Positions 26,827-37,730 of a stretch of 64,000 nt of DNA are shown piece after piece. The stretch comes from Lactococcus allomyrinae. GTDB taxonomy: Bacteria; Bacillota; Bacilli; Lactobacillales; Streptococcaceae. How positions within the stretch are numbered: the first letter of the stretch is position 1; each line of letters begins with the position of its first letter. The stretch is taken from contig NZ_CP032627.1 in assembly GCF_003627095.1 (NCBI RefSeq), forward strand, positions 434,001 to 498,000. Reading direction: 5' to 3'. Under the pieces are notes generated by a model. That model was not told the origin of the DNA and did no database searches. It worked only from the letters and a program-made list of their open reading frames with translations. The position numbers and the translations under genes were made by a program.

Positions 26827-29430
26827 ATGGACATCGAAAAAATGACAACAACAATGCAAGAAAGTCTTGCAGCGGCGCAGCAAATTGCGCAGACACGGCA
26901 TCAGCAGGCGATTGAGATTCCGCATTTGTGGCGGATTTTTGTGCAACCAAATAGTTTTGGCGCAAATTTTTATAAGGATTTGGGGATTAATCTTGATGAA
27001 TTTACCTCAATGATTGAGCAAGAAATTGATAAGATTCCGTCAGTAGAGGGCGGCTCGGTCAGCTATGGGCAAGGGTTGAGTCAAGACTTGTTCAAACTTT
27101 TGAATGAAGCGGATCAGATTGCTAAGAAAATGGGCGATGAATATCTCTCAACAGAGATTGTTTTGCTGGCGCTTTTTGAGTTGAAGCAAAACCCATTGAC
27201 CCAATATCTGATGGCGCATGGAGCGAGCAAGCAAAAGGCTGATGAAGCCGTGAAAAATTTACGTGGAGGTGATAAAGTGACGAGTCAAAATGCAGAAGAA
27301 ACTTACAAGGCGCTGGAAAAATACGGGGTTGACCTTGTGGCGCAAGTCAAATCAGGCAAGCAAGACCCTGTGATTGGGCGTGATGAGGAGATTCGTGATG
27401 TGATTCGCGTCCTTTCTCGGAAAACAAAAAATAATCCGGTGCTTATCGGTGAGCCGGGTGTTGGTAAAACGGCGATTGTCGAGGGCTTGGCACAGCGAAT
27501 TGTGCGCAAAGACGTTCCTGAAAATCTGAAAGACAAGACGATTTTCTCGCTAGATATTGGCGCGTTGATTGCGGGTGCGAAATATCGGGGTGAGTTTGAG
27601 GAACGTTTGAAAGCGGTGCTGAACGAGGTCAAAAAGTCTGACGGACAAATTATTTTGTTCATTGATGAGTTGCACACGATTGTGGGCGCAGGCAAGACTG
27701 AAGGTTCGATGGATGCGGGAAATCTGCTCAAACCAATGTTGGCGCGTGGTGAGCTACATTTGATTGGCGCGACGACTTTGGACGAATACCGCAAATACAT
27801 GGAAACGGATAAGGCATTGGAACGGCGTTTTCAAAAGGTTTTGGTGACAGAGCCGACAGTTGAAGATACGATTTCTATCTTGCGAGGGCTGAAAGAGCGC
27901 TTTGAAATTCATCATGGTGTGACCATTCATGATAATGCGCTCGTGGCAGCTGCAACGCTATCCAATCGCTATATCACTGACCGCTTTTTACCTGACAAAG
28001 CCATTGACCTCGTTGACGAAGCTTGTGCGACCATTCGGGTGGAAATGAATTCCTTGCCAACTGAGCTTGACCAAGCCAATCGCCGTCTGATGCAGCTTGA
28101 AATCGAAGAAGCAGCACTCAAAAAAGAACGCGATGATGCGTCTAAAAAACGGCTGGAAATCTTACATGCCGAAATCGCTGAACTTCGTGAGGAAAATAAC
28201 CAGCTTAAAAGCCAATGGGAAGCAGAGAAAAAGGAAGTTAGCAAGATTTCTGAAAAGCGAAATGAGTTAGAAAAGGCACGTCATGATCTGGACGAAGCGC
28301 AAAATGATGGCAATCTCGAAAAAGCAGCCGCTCTGCGCTATGGCAAAATTCCTGAAATTGAAAAAACGCTCAAGGGACTTGAAGAACAGGCGAAATCTGA
28401 TGATTTGACGCTTGTCCAAGAGTCGGTCACAGAGGAGCAAATTGCCGAAGTGGTCGGGCGCATGACAGGTATTCCCATTACCAAACTGGTTGAGGGGGAA
28501 CGTGAAAAACTGCTTCATCTGCCTGAAACTTTGCATGAGCGTGTGGTTGGTCAGGATGAAGCCGTTGAGGCAGTATCTGATGCGATTATCCGTGCGCGTG
28601 CGGGGATTCAAGACCCTAATCGTCCGCTTGGTTCCTTCCTCTTCCTTGGTCCGACTGGGGTGGGTAAAACGGAGCTGGCGAAGGCTCTGGCTGAAAATCT
28701 ATTTGACTCTGAGGAACACATGGTGCGGATTGACATGAGTGAATACATGGAAAAGCACAGCGTTTCTCGCTTAGTCGGCGCCCCTCCAGGCTATGTCGGC
28801 TACGATGAAGGGGGTCAACTGACCGAAGCTGTGCGGCGCAATCCTTACACGATTATCCTGCTTGATGAGATTGAAAAGGCGCATCCTGATGTGTTCAATA
28901 TCCTATTGCAGGTCTTGGACGATGGACGTTTGACGGACTCCAAAGGTGTCTTGGTCGATTTTAAAAATACAGTCCTCATCATGACGTCAAATGTTGGTTC
29001 GCAATATCTGCTGGATAATGTGGACGAAAATGGTAAAATTTCAGAAGAAACGATTGAAAATGTCCTCGGACAACTCCGTTTACATTTCAAACCCGAATTT
29101 CTCAATCGGATTGATGATACCATTCTCTTTAAGCCTTTGTCGCTTGAAAATATCAAGAATATCATTGTCAAAATGACAAGTTTGCTTGTGAAGCGTTTGG
29201 AAGAAATGGAAGTGACCCTTGAATTGACGGACGAAGTCAAAACTTGGATTGCTGAAAATGCCTACGAACCTGCCTATGGTGCGCGTCCGCTGAAACGTTA
29301 TCTGACAAAAGTCATTGAAAATCCGCTGGCGAAATTGATTGTTGGGGGAAAGATTTTGCCGAAGGCAAAAGTTGTGGTAAATCTCGAAGATAACAAGATT
29401 GATTTTGCAATTCAAACGACTGCTGAATAA
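26827..29430 (+). CDS. clpB: ClpB protein disaggregase
   Basis: An 867-residue Hsp100 ATPase that rescues aggregated proteins with DnaK. It has the N-domain (residues 1-145), first AAA domain with Walker [14 protein letters not shown], a long middle coiled coil (about 400-520), and second AAA domain with [14 protein letters not shown] and [12 protein letters not shown]. The C-terminus carries the [13 protein letters not shown] sensor. I chose ATG 26827 ([14 protein letters not shown]) as the normal N-terminus; TTG 26821 is in frame but lies in the repeat. CtsR-type control is upstream. Confidence 0.96.
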   Translation: MDIEKMTTTMQESLAAAQQIAQTRHQQAIEIPHLWRIFVQPNSFGANFYKDLGINLDEFTSMIEQEIDKIPSVEGGSVSYGQGLSQDLFKLLNEADQIAKKMGDEYLSTEIVLLALFELKQNPLTQYLMAHGASKQKADEAVKNLRGGDKVTSQNAEETYKALEKYGVDLVAQVKSGKQDPVIGRDEEIRDVIRVLSRKTKNNPVLIGEPGVGKTAIVEGLAQRIVRKDVPENLKDKTIFSLDIGALIAGAKYRGEFEERLKAVLNEVKKSDGQIILFIDELHTIVGAGKTEGSMDAGNLLKPMLARGELHLIGATTLDEYRKYMETDKALERRFQKVLVTEPTVEDTISILRGLKERFEIHHGVTIHDNALVAAATLSNRYITDRFLPDKAIDLVDEACATIRVEMNSLPTELDQANRRLMQLEIEEAALKKERDDASKKRLEILHAEIAELREENNQLKSQWEAEKKEVSKISEKRNELEKARHDLDEAQNDGNLEKAAALRYGKIPEIEKTLKGLEEQAKSDDLTLVQESVTEEQIAEVVGRMTGIPITKLVEGEREKLLHLPETLHERVVGQDEAVEAVSDAIIRARAGIQDPNRPLGSFLFLGPTGVGKTELAKALAENLFDSEEHMVRIDMSEYMEKHSVSRLVGAPPGYVGYDEGGQLTEAVRRNPYTIILLDEIEKAHPDVFNILLQVLDDGRLTDSKGVLVDFKNTVLIMTSNVGSQYLLDNVDENGKISEETIENVLGQLRLHFKPEFLNRIDDTILFKPLSLENIKNIIVKMTSLLVKRLEEMEVTLELTDEVKTWIAENAYEPAYGARPLKRYLTKVIENPLAKLIVGGKILPKAKVVVNLEDNKIDFAIQTTAE

Positions 29431-29437
29431 ATAGACT

Positions 29438-29466
29438 AAACCGTTAGCTGATGCTGGCGGTTTTTC
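29438..29466 (+). terminator. clpB terminator
   Basis: AAACCGTTAGC and GCTGGCGGTTT with loop TGAT, then a T run. Confidence 0.8.
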
Positions 29467-29539
29467 GTTTATTTTCAAGCTGATTATTAGTTGAGAAAAT
29501 GGTAAAATAAGAGGCAGTATAAGAAATCTGGAGAAAAAT

Positions 29540-31090
29540 ATGACAGCACAAAATCAAAGACAAGAACTACAACGAAATATCTGGTCTATTGCTGACCAAG
29601 TTCGTGGCGCTGTGGACGGGTGGGACTTTAAGCAGTATATTCTAGGGATTTTGTTCTACCGTTTTATCAGTGAAAACTTTCAAAATTATATAGAAGCGGG
29701 CGACCCAGAAGTTCATTATGCGGATTACCCAGATGAAGCAATCACCCCTGAGATTATTGATGATGCAGTAAAAACGAAGGGTTATTACATTGCACCCAGT
29801 CAACTTTTTTCAAATGTTGTGAAGACTGCGCGTGAAAATGCTGATTTGAATACAGACCTCAAAGCAATTTTCACCGCCATTGAATCAAGTGCGATTGGCT
29901 ATGCTTCTGAAAATGATATTAAGGGTTTGTTTGATGATTTGGATACGACGAGTAATCGCTTAGGAAATACGGTTGCAGAGAAGAATAAACGTTTAGCCGA
30001 TGTCCTTGAAGGAATCAATCAACTGAACTTTGGTCGCTTTGAAGATAATCAAATCGACCTTTTCGGGGATGCTTATGAATTTTTGATTTCAAACTATGCC
30101 TCAAATGCAGGTAAATCAGGCGGCGAATTTTTCACACCGCAATCTGTCTCAGCACTACTAGCTAAAATCGTCATGCTAGGTAAAGACGAGAACAATAAAA
30201 TTAACAAAATCTATGACCCAGCCTGTGGTTCAGGCTCTCTTTTGCTCCAAGCGAGAAAGCAATTTTCAGAGCATATCATCGAAGAAGGATTCTTTGGTCA
30301 AGAAATCAATATGACTACCTATAACCTTGCACGCATGAATATGTTTTTGCATAACATCAACTATGATAAATTTGATATTAAACGTGGGGATACGCTTATC
30401 AATCCGCTACACAATGATGATAAGCCCTTTGATGCGATTGTCTCTAATCCGCCGTACTCCATCAAATGGATTGGTTCAGATAATCCAACTTTAATTAATG
30501 ATGACCGTTTTAGTCCAGCAGGTGTTTTAGCACCCAAATCAAAAGCTGATTTTGCCTTTATCATGCATGCTTTAAGTTATTTGTCAGCCAAAGGACGTGC
30601 GGCTATTGTCACTTTCCCAGGAATATTTTATCGTGGCGGTGCCGAGCAGAAAATTCGAAAATATTTGATTGACAATAATTTTGTAGAAGCTGTTATTCAG
30701 TTGCCGGCTAATCTTTTCTTTGGGACAAGTATTGCGACTTGTATCTTGATTTTGGCAAAGAATAAGTCGAATACTGATACATTTTTTATTGATGCCAGCA
30801 AAGCGTTCAAAAAAGAAACGAATAATAACATTCTAACGACTGATAATATTGATAAGATCCTTACTCATTTTGATAAAAAAGAAGAGTTGGACTATTTCTC
30901 AAAAGCTGTCAAATTTGATGCGATTGTCGAAAATAACTATAATCTCTCTGTTTCAAGCTATGTGGAAGCTGAGGATTTGACGGAAAAGATTGATATTGAC
31001 GTGCTTAATCAAGATATCAAGACGACTGTTGAGAAAATTGATAAATTGCGAGCTGAGATTGATGAGATTGTCAAGGAGCTGACAAAATGA
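29540..31090 (+). CDS. hsdM: Type I restriction-modification DNA methyltransferase subunit
   Basis: A 516-residue N6-adenine methylase subunit. The AdoMet-binding motif [12 protein letters not shown] is at residues 226-237 and the catalytic NPPY at 303-306. The N-terminal [18 protein letters not shown] helical domain and C-terminal coiled part for HsdS contact are present. It opens a 12.7-kb locus that ends with hsdR. The fic gene overlaps its stop by 4 bp. No frameshift, so modification should be active with the HsdS at 35127. Confidence 0.95.
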   Translation: MTAQNQRQELQRNIWSIADQVRGAVDGWDFKQYILGILFYRFISENFQNYIEAGDPEVHYADYPDEAITPEIIDDAVKTKGYYIAPSQLFSNVVKTARENADLNTDLKAIFTAIESSAIGYASENDIKGLFDDLDTTSNRLGNTVAEKNKRLADVLEGINQLNFGRFEDNQIDLFGDAYEFLISNYASNAGKSGGEFFTPQSVSALLAKIVMLGKDENNKINKIYDPACGSGSLLLQARKQFSEHIIEEGFFGQEINMTTYNLARMNMFLHNINYDKFDIKRGDTLINPLHNDDKPFDAIVSNPPYSIKWIGSDNPTLINDDRFSPAGVLAPKSKADFAFIMHALSYLSAKGRAAIVTFPGIFYRGGAEQKIRKYLIDNNFVEAVIQLPANLFFGTSIATCILILAKNKSNTDTFFIDASKAFKKETNNNILTTDNIDKILTHFDKKEELDYFSKAVKFDAIVENNYNLSVSSYVEAEDLTEKIDIDVLNQDIKTTVEKIDKLRAEIDEIVKELTK

Positions 31091-31827
31091 AAAATCAGAT
31101 TTTAGAGAAAATACTAGAGGAACGAAAAAATGGGCTTAAAGGTGGACTCTATCACAAAACGCAAGTCAGCTTGACTTACAATTCCAACCGTATTGAGGGC
31201 AGTAAGCTGACCGAAGAACAGACGCGTTATGTCTTTGAGACAAAGACGGTTGGTTTTGATGCGGACGGTCTGCCAGTCGATGACATTATCGAAACCAGCA
31301 ATCATTTTCGGGCTTTTGATTATCTACTTGACACGATTGACCAAGATTTGAGCAAGGAAATCATCAAAACGTTTCATCAAATCCTAAAAGAAGGTACAAG
31401 TGATAGTCACAAAGCTTATTTTAATGTGGGCGACTGGAAGAAAATTCCTAATGAGGTCGGTGATATTAAAACTAGTCTGCCAGAAAATGTTGATAAAGAT
31501 ATTTCAAACCTTCTTGAGGATTATCTGGTAAAACCAGCAGTTATTTTTAATGATTTAATCGCTTTTCATGAGTATTTTGAGCGGATTCACCCTTTCCAAG
31601 ATGGGAATGGTCGTGTTGGACGTTTGATTCTTTTTCGGGAATGTTTGAAGCACGACATTGTGCCTTTTGTGATTGATAATGATAAAAAGTTATTTTACTA
31701 TCGTGGTTTGCGTGAGTTTGCGACTCAATCGGGTTATTTGATTGAGACTTGTTTGGCGGCGCAAGATGTTTATAAAGAGTGGGTGGGGTATTTTTATCCA
31801 GAGATTGGGTTATTGAGAAATCCTTAG
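31087..31827 (+). CDS. Fic-domain protein inside the type I RM operon
   Basis: A 246-residue protein. The active-site motif [12 protein letters not shown] (168-179) is complete, so transfer of AMP or another nucleotide part to a target protein is possible. Near the N-terminus SNRIEG (33-38) matches the [S/T]xxxE[G/N] inhibitory helix, so it is self-inhibited. The ATG overlaps the hsdM stop (ATGA). Fic genes embedded in type I loci are known, but their role there is unclear. Confidence 0.88.
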   Translation: MKNQILEKILEERKNGLKGGLYHKTQVSLTYNSNRIEGSKLTEEQTRYVFETKTVGFDADGLPVDDIIETSNHFRAFDYLLDTIDQDLSKEIIKTFHQILKEGTSDSHKAYFNVGDWKKIPNEVGDIKTSLPENVDKDISNLLEDYLVKPAVIFNDLIAFHEYFERIHPFQDGNGRVGRLILFRECLKHDIVPFVIDNDKKLFYYRGLREFATQSGYLIETCLAAQDVYKEWVGYFYPEIGLLRNP

Positions 31828-31926
31828 TATTTGGAGTCTGGAAAATAAGTTAGGGAATTATTGTGTTCAATTGAGAGATAAATTCATGTTACGATAAGAG
31901 CTATATTTTTTGTTTTAGGAGAAAAA

Positions 31927-32697
31927 ATGGCAAATTTACTGCATAATCAACAACAAGGTACGAATAAAGCTAATGCTCATATTATTATCGTTGATATTGA
32001 GGATTTTTCTGATGAAGAAAAACAATATATAACGAAAAAGTTAGTTGAAATTTGTAAAGGCGCTAGTTCATCTTTTCCTTCTAGCACGGTAGCTAAAAAA
32101 CTTCTAGAACAATTTAAAAAGGCTACTGATAAAAATAAAAATGGATTGTCAGCAGAATTTTTACAAGCAATCATATTACGAAATCAAGGATTTAGCCAGA
32201 AATACCTATTTAGTAATTTGGAAGAAAACTCAGCCAAAAAGGCTTTTGATGGTTTCTATATATTTAATGGAGATAGTTGGATTTTGGAAAGTAAATCGGC
32301 ATTTACTCAAACTTCACATCAGAATAAGCATAAAACAACGATTGATAGGAGTTACAAAGGTATAGCAGATATGATTTCAGGAAATACTCCAAACGATCCT
32401 TGGGAAAATGCTGCAAATCATGTACAAATTGCAGATAATGCTAACAAATCTCTGCTTAAAAAACTTGAAGAGTTAAGTATTGACTATATGAACAATAAAT
32501 TCCAAAAAATTGATGATTGGAGAATTATTGTTGGATCAACTGTTGTGGCGGATGATATATCTTTAATTGAAAAAGATATTGAAGCAATTCAAAAGTATAT
32601 AACCAATCATCAAGCTAAAGAAGAGTTAATTGTTGTAGTTAATTATAAAAATATCGAGTTATTATTTGAAGTGTTAGAGGAGATAGCTAATGGTTGA
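31927..32697 (+). CDS. HamA-like (DUF1837-type) nuclease, candidate Hachiman effector
   Basis: A 256-residue protein. The segment GLSAEFLQAIIL (73-84), then FDGF with Asp108 and WILESKSA with Glu121-Ser-Lys123, fits a PD-(D/E)xK nuclease core. It is arranged as in HamA/DUF1837 proteins as I remember them. The next gene, a large SF2 helicase, overlaps by 8 bp, which matches the HamA-HamB pair of Hachiman anti-phage systems. AGGAG precedes the ATG, and a separate promoter may lie in 31828-31926. Assignment is by motif order and partner, not by clear identity. Confidence 0.6.
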   Translation: MANLLHNQQQGTNKANAHIIIVDIEDFSDEEKQYITKKLVEICKGASSSFPSSTVAKKLLEQFKKATDKNKNGLSAEFLQAIILRNQGFSQKYLFSNLEENSAKKAFDGFYIFNGDSWILESKSAFTQTSHQNKHKTTIDRSYKGIADMISGNTPNDPWENAANHVQIADNANKSLLKKLEELSIDYMNNKFQKIDDWRIIVGSTVVADDISLIEKDIEAIQKYITNHQAKEELIVVVNYKNIELLFEVLEEIANG

Positions 32698-35116
32698 TAA
32701 TGGGAAAAGTATTTTAACAAGGATAAAAAATAACAAAGATGTTAGTGCAAAGCTGATAAATCTGATTTATCTAAAGGAAGTATTATCTGCAAATGATTTA
32801 ACTTTTCTATATTCTTTTGCATTGCTACTCATTGATGAATACGAAGAAAATAAAACGAAACATTTATTTTTAGATTATGCCTATTATATCATTGCTCGTA
32901 CTAGTTTAAAGTCTAATAATTACATGGCGCTTTATGATTTTGCTACAAATTATGGGTATTATCCAATATCTCGAAAAATTAGCGAATTGAAATTAATCGA
33001 GACACCAACAATTAATCAATGGTTGGCAGAAATTGGAATAGATGATTTTGTTGATGAAAATAAAGTTTTGACTCTTGAACAAAGCAAAATATTTTTAGAA
33101 GTGCTTAATGACAATGAAAATTTTACAAGTTTTTTGGCTCCAACTAGTTATGGGAAAAGTGAGATAATTTTTGAACATATAAAAAAGCATAATACTGAAA
33201 ATGTTATTGCTATCATAACGCCAACAAAAGCGCTAATTGATCAAGTAAGTAGAGAAGCTCGGAAACGAATTACAGATCGTAAGATTATTACACATGATCA
33301 AAATTATTCAAATGATGATTTAAGAATTTTGGCGGTTGTTACTCAGGAACGAGCACTGCGACTTGTTGAGGAAGGTGCTATTTTCGATAGACTTTACATT
33401 GATGAAGCGCATGAAATATTTTCTTTTGATTTTGGGAAAAAGCAAAGTAATCGAAGTTTATTGTTATCAAGATTGATGAATATTACTTTGCTCCAAAATT
33501 CAAATTGTAAGTATATGTATTTATCACCAGTGATTAACAAAGCGCAAAATATCAGTTTTCTTGAAAATCAAACGATAAAGCAACATAAGATATTTAACGA
33601 TCTAAAATTGTTGAATATCAAATACATTACTCAAGACTATGTACAACAGTATGATTTATATCTTGGTGAATTTATTAAACTTGGAACAGTTACAGATCAA
33701 TTTGAATATATAAAAATAAACTCCAAAGATAAAAATCTACATTTTTTATATCGTCCGATTCAAATTGAACAATATACTGAAAAATTATATGATTCATTGG
33801 AAACTAATATTTCTATTCCAGATGATATTGAAGAGTTAATCCAAGAGCTTAAGATGATAGTACATGAAGATTTTAAAATGGTTAGTTTTTTAAATAAAGG
33901 AATAGTATATCTACATGCCAAAATCCCATCCCTAATTAAAAATTATATTCTAAAATTTGTCCGTGAATCAAACTATATAAAACATTTTGTAGCTAACTCT
34001 GTTGTTCTTTCAGGCATGAATATGCCAATTGATAATTTGTTTTATATTTCCGGGTACTCAAAGTTGGCAGATTTAAAAAATTTATTTGGTCGAGTTAATC
34101 GGTTAAATGAAATATTTTCGCCTCAAAACAAAGATTTATCTCGAATTCTTATTCCAATTAACTTTGTGGATATGCCAGACTTTCCTCAACCTCATGGAAA
34201 ATTGAGAAATAAAGTAGAAAAATTACGATCAAATTTTGATGATGAAATAAAAAATCCTCTTTTAGAGAATTCAAAAATTGACCCAAATAATCAAAATAAT
34301 GCAGATGAAATAAAAAATACAGAAAAACAAATTATAGAAAACTATACTAATCCGAAGTTTAAAGAAAAACTGACACTTGCGGGCGCTCAGCAAATTTTGA
34401 ATTATACTCCCGAAGGTCTTACGAAGTTGGAGAAGAAATTTAACTTATTTACTCAAACCGAAGATGACGATATTTTTAATTTAATCAAAATCATTTTTTT
34501 TGATGATTTTTCTGAACATGTTGACTTTAATCCTGAATATAATGCCTATCGTTTACGTAATACTGAAACAATCACTTATTACAAAATGTTTGTTGATGAT
34601 TTTAGAACGAGAACACTTAATGACAGGATTAATAAAACAGTTAATTATTGGGAGAAGAAAGAGTCGGGATATAAAATCTATGTTGGGGGAAGTTATGGTG
34701 AAGAAGTTTTTGATTCTATTCATTATCCTAATAGTTTCAATAAAGTTTATGTGAATTTGACGGCGCACAGAGATGATAGATATTTTCTTAATAATTTAGC
34801 AATTGTGAAGCTACAAATTGATGAGGAGTATGTAAGCCATGAAATTAGCTTATTGGTTAATACGCTATTAAAATTTGAAATTATATCTCAAAGTGATTAT
34901 GATAAGTTTTTTTATGGAACATCTGATTCCAAAGAACTTGAGATATTGCAATTAGGAATTTCAAGAACATTATTTAATAAGTTAAAAGAGGATGGGCAAC
35001 TTGATAATATCTTCCTTGATGATTATGGTAATGCGAAAGCTTCGGAAAACCTAAAAGAATACATTGGAAATCAGAAAGGAATAGAAAAATTTGAACTGGA
35101 ACAATATTTTTTATAA
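32690..35116 (+). CDS. SF2 DEAH-box helicase, candidate HamB
   Basis: An 808-residue helicase. Motif I APTSYGKSE is at about residues 150-158, Ia ITPTKALIDQV follows, and the DEAH box is at 238-241. Motif V-like VLSGMNMPIDN and motif VI-like LFGRVNRLN lie near 440-475. The first 130 residues and a long C-terminal region are unassigned. It overlaps the nuclease gene by 8 bp, so the two form one unit. Coding DNA is very AT-rich compared with hsdM and hsdR, suggesting separate acquisition. Confidence 0.65.
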   Translation: MVDNGKSILTRIKNNKDVSAKLINLIYLKEVLSANDLTFLYSFALLLIDEYEENKTKHLFLDYAYYIIARTSLKSNNYMALYDFATNYGYYPISRKISELKLIETPTINQWLAEIGIDDFVDENKVLTLEQSKIFLEVLNDNENFTSFLAPTSYGKSEIIFEHIKKHNTENVIAIITPTKALIDQVSREARKRITDRKIITHDQNYSNDDLRILAVVTQERALRLVEEGAIFDRLYIDEAHEIFSFDFGKKQSNRSLLLSRLMNITLLQNSNCKYMYLSPVINKAQNISFLENQTIKQHKIFNDLKLLNIKYITQDYVQQYDLYLGEFIKLGTVTDQFEYIKINSKDKNLHFLYRPIQIEQYTEKLYDSLETNISIPDDIEELIQELKMIVHEDFKMVSFLNKGIVYLHAKIPSLIKNYILKFVRESNYIKHFVANSVVLSGMNMPIDNLFYISGYSKLADLKNLFGRVNRLNEIFSPQNKDLSRILIPINFVDMPDFPQPHGKLRNKVEKLRSNFDDEIKNPLLENSKIDPNNQNNADEIKNTEKQIIENYTNPKFKEKLTLAGAQQILNYTPEGLTKLEKKFNLFTQTEDDDIFNLIKIIFFDDFSEHVDFNPEYNAYRLRNTETITYYKMFVDDFRTRTLNDRINKTVNYWEKKESGYKIYVGGSYGEEVFDSIHYPNSFNKVYVNLTAHRDDRYFLNNLAIVKLQIDEEYVSHEISLLVNTLLKFEIISQSDYDKFFYGTSDSKELEILQLGISRTLFNKLKEDGQLDNIFLDDYGNAKASENLKEYIGNQKGIEKFELEQYFL

Positions 35117-35126
35117 GGAGCAGTAA

Positions 35127-36359
35127 ATGACTATGCAATTATTAAATCTTATTCAAGGGGCTGATGTGGAGTGGAAAACCGTTCAAGAAGTTTTCATGTT
35201 AAAAAATGGATACACACCAAGTAAATCAAAACCTGAATATTGGGAAAATGGAGATGTCCCATGGTTCCGTATGGAAGATATTCGGATAAACGGTCATATT
35301 TTATCTGATGCAATTCAGACCTGTCATCATAGGGGGATAAAAGGACAACTTTTTCCTGCTGGTTCAATTATTATGGCAACGACGGCAACGATTGGCGAGC
35401 ATGCCATGATTACTGTTGATTACATGAGTAATCAACAGTTCACAAACTTCACAATCAAAGAAGAATATCGAGAATTACTTGATGATAAGTTTGTTTTCTA
35501 TTATTTCTATGTTCTTGATGATATTGCCAAAAACAATCTTAATCAATCAAGTATGCCAAGTGTCCAAATGGACGCACTCAAAAAAGCAGATTTCCCCATC
35601 CCACCCCTCTCCACCCAACAAAAAATCGTCGAAATACTTGACAAAATGACAGATTATGTTACGGAGCTGACGGCGGAGCTGACGTTACGCCAAAAGCAAT
35701 ATTCTTTTTATCGTGATAAGTTGCTGACTTTTTCGGAAGATGAGCCGTTTGAAGTGCGTTGGACGACTTTGGGGGAAGTGGGAGAAGTAACAAAACTTGC
35801 AGGGTTTGAATTTACCAAATATGTTGAATACCAGGATGCAGGAAAAATTATTGCACTTCGAGCTTTGAATATCAAAGGGAAATTAGACTTGACAGATGTC
35901 AAATATATTGATAATAGTGATTTTTCAAAATTAAAAAGAAGCAAGTTGTTCGCTGGCGATATGATGTTCACTTATGTAGGAACCGTTGGACAAGTTGCAT
36001 TGATTGATGAAAATAATAAATACTACCTTGCTCCCAATGTTGCCCGCATCAGATTTGATAAGACTCAAGTTTTTCCAGAATTTATGAGATATTATTTTTC
36101 ATCAAACTTGATAGGAAAGCAAATTGATAGATTTATGCAATCTTCGTCAATGAAGAATTTGACAATGGAGAATATTCGTAAATTTGAATTACCTATTCCT
36201 ACACTTAAAGAGCAAGAACACATTATATCTATTTTGAATAAATTCGATGCACTTACATCAGATGTACTCATTGGAATTCCAAAAGAGATTGAATTGCGAA
36301 GAAAACAATATGAGTATTGGAGAGAACAGTTGTTTAGTTTCAAAGGAGGTAGGAAATGA
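35127..36359 (+). CDS. hsdS: Type I RM specificity subunit
   Basis: A 410-residue protein with two target-recognition domains. TRD1 is at about residues 15-150 and TRD2 at about 205-355. Each is followed by a conserved coiled spacer: IPPLSTQQKIVEILDKMTD in the middle and IPTLKEQEHIISILNKF near the end. It determines the recognition sequence for both modification and cleavage. It overlaps prrC by 4 bp. A remnant of another hsdS 3' end lies at 37622, so this subunit has been reshuffled. Confidence 0.93.
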   Translation: MTMQLLNLIQGADVEWKTVQEVFMLKNGYTPSKSKPEYWENGDVPWFRMEDIRINGHILSDAIQTCHHRGIKGQLFPAGSIIMATTATIGEHAMITVDYMSNQQFTNFTIKEEYRELLDDKFVFYYFYVLDDIAKNNLNQSSMPSVQMDALKKADFPIPPLSTQQKIVEILDKMTDYVTELTAELTLRQKQYSFYRDKLLTFSEDEPFEVRWTTLGEVGEVTKLAGFEFTKYVEYQDAGKIIALRALNIKGKLDLTDVKYIDNSDFSKLKRSKLFAGDMMFTYVGTVGQVALIDENNKYYLAPNVARIRFDKTQVFPEFMRYYFSSNLIGKQIDRFMQSSSMKNLTMENIRKFELPIPTLKEQEHIISILNKFDALTSDVLIGIPKEIELRRKQYEYWREQLFSFKGGRK

Positions 36360-37597
36360 GTGCTGAGATAAAATTTCGCTTAATTTCTGATTTTATTAAG
36401 GAATATAATAAAGAAAATAATGAATATGCTCGTGAAACAAAGAAGAGGAATAAAATGAACAATAAAAATTCGAAAATTAATAATATTGTTCAAATTTGGT
36501 ATGCATTTAATGGAACGGGGAAGACGCGATTCACGGTTGATTTTGAAGAATATCTCGAAAATAAAAAACTGAGAAAAATTAATAAAGTCAAGAAGCAAGC
36601 TAATAGAGAAAGTATAGATACTATTGAAAAAGAGCACCACCTTTTATACTATAATGCTTATACAGAAGATCTTTTTTATTGGAATAATGAAAATCAAGAA
36701 TATATAATAAGGCAAGAAACAAACTTTCTAAATATAATTGCGAGTGGAGAAAACCCAAGCGCAACAAAGGACATTGAACCAGATTTTGAAAACGAGTTAA
36801 TTGATTTGTATAAAGAATATACTCAAAGTAAAATTCAACCAAAATTTGATTTTCGAACTAGTAAAGTTATATTTACAATTCCTACAGAGAGAGGCGAGAG
36901 AAAGCAAATAAAAATTTCTAGGGGAGAAGAACGAATATTCGTTTGGACTTTATTCTTTGTTATCATGAAGAAAACTCTTGAAAATTTGGAGCAGCCAGAT
37001 GAAGAACGAGATGAAAATTACCAAAAGTATTCAGATTTAGAGTACATACTAATTGACGATCCGATTTCATCGCTCGATGACAATAATTCTATAATCATGG
37101 CTATAAGTTTAGCAGAGCTTATTAAAAAGTACTGCAAGAATGTTAAGTTTATTGTAATGACACACCATACACTATTTTATAGTATTTTAGCATTTGAGTT
37201 AAAAAATAAAAAACCAAAAAAACGGTTGCTGATGAAACAAGGTGAGTATTATTCTCTGAAAAATATTGATGAAAAGCCGTTTTCAAACCATATTTTTAAT
37301 TTACAGGAAATCGGAGAAGATTTAAGATGTGGAAATATATCACAAAAACATTTTGCCATGTTGCGGAGCACATTGGAAAAAACGGCAACGTTTTTGAATT
37401 ATAATGATTTTCCAGACTTATTGAAAAAGTCTGATAATGAGAGTGCAAAAATGGCTATAAGGACGCTTCACAGCTTGACACATGGAGGGCGTGCGGATAT
37501 TGATTCAAATTATATTGTAAAAGATGATATAGAAATTTTAAAAAAATTATACAATGAATTGAGGGATTATTATCATTTCAATATAAACGAATTATAA
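36356..37597 (+). CDS. prrC: PrrC-type tRNA anticodon nuclease
   Basis: A 413-residue protein, the length of E. coli PrrC (396). The ABC-type head has YAFNGTGKTR (49-58), the PrrC-typical YYNAYTEDLFYWNNE (98-112), signature KISRGEERIFVW (186-197) and Walker B LIDDPISSLDDN (232-243). The nuclease part keeps Arg337-x3-Glu341 in MLRSTLEKTATFL and His376 in LTHGG, matching the Arg-Glu-His triad of PrrC. Family members cut tRNA-Lys in the anticodon loop when phage blocks the associated type Ic enzyme. Location between hsdS and hsdR is the same as in E. coli. The ATG overlaps hsdS. Confidence 0.93.
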   Translation: MSAEIKFRLISDFIKEYNKENNEYARETKKRNKMNNKNSKINNIVQIWYAFNGTGKTRFTVDFEEYLENKKLRKINKVKKQANRESIDTIEKEHHLLYYNAYTEDLFYWNNENQEYIIRQETNFLNIIASGENPSATKDIEPDFENELIDLYKEYTQSKIQPKFDFRTSKVIFTIPTERGERKQIKISRGEERIFVWTLFFVIMKKTLENLEQPDEERDENYQKYSDLEYILIDDPISSLDDNNSIIMAISLAELIKKYCKNVKFIVMTHHTLFYSILAFELKNKKPKKRLLMKQGEYYSLKNIDEKPFSNHIFNLQEIGEDLRCGNISQKHFAMLRSTLEKTATFLNYNDFPDLLKKSDNESAKMAIRTLHSLTHGGRADIDSNYIVKDDIEILKKLYNELRDYYHFNINEL

Positions 37598-37621
37598 AAA
37601 ATTGATAGGCTAGTATAGATT

Positions 37622-37730
37622 TTTCAGCAGGCTTACCAAAAGAAATCGAACTTCGTCAGAAGCAGTATGAGTATTGGCGAGAACAGTTGCTCGAGTTCTG
37701 TCATCCTATTTTATATTATATCAAATAGGT
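37622..37730 (+). pseudogene. Remnant of an hsdS 3' end
   Basis: The frame reads [20 protein letters not shown], near-identical to the C-terminus of the intact hsdS ([19 protein letters not shown], 36271-36342). It has no start and runs into the inverted repeat before stopping. It shows that prrC is bracketed by two hsdS ends. Confidence 0.88.
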
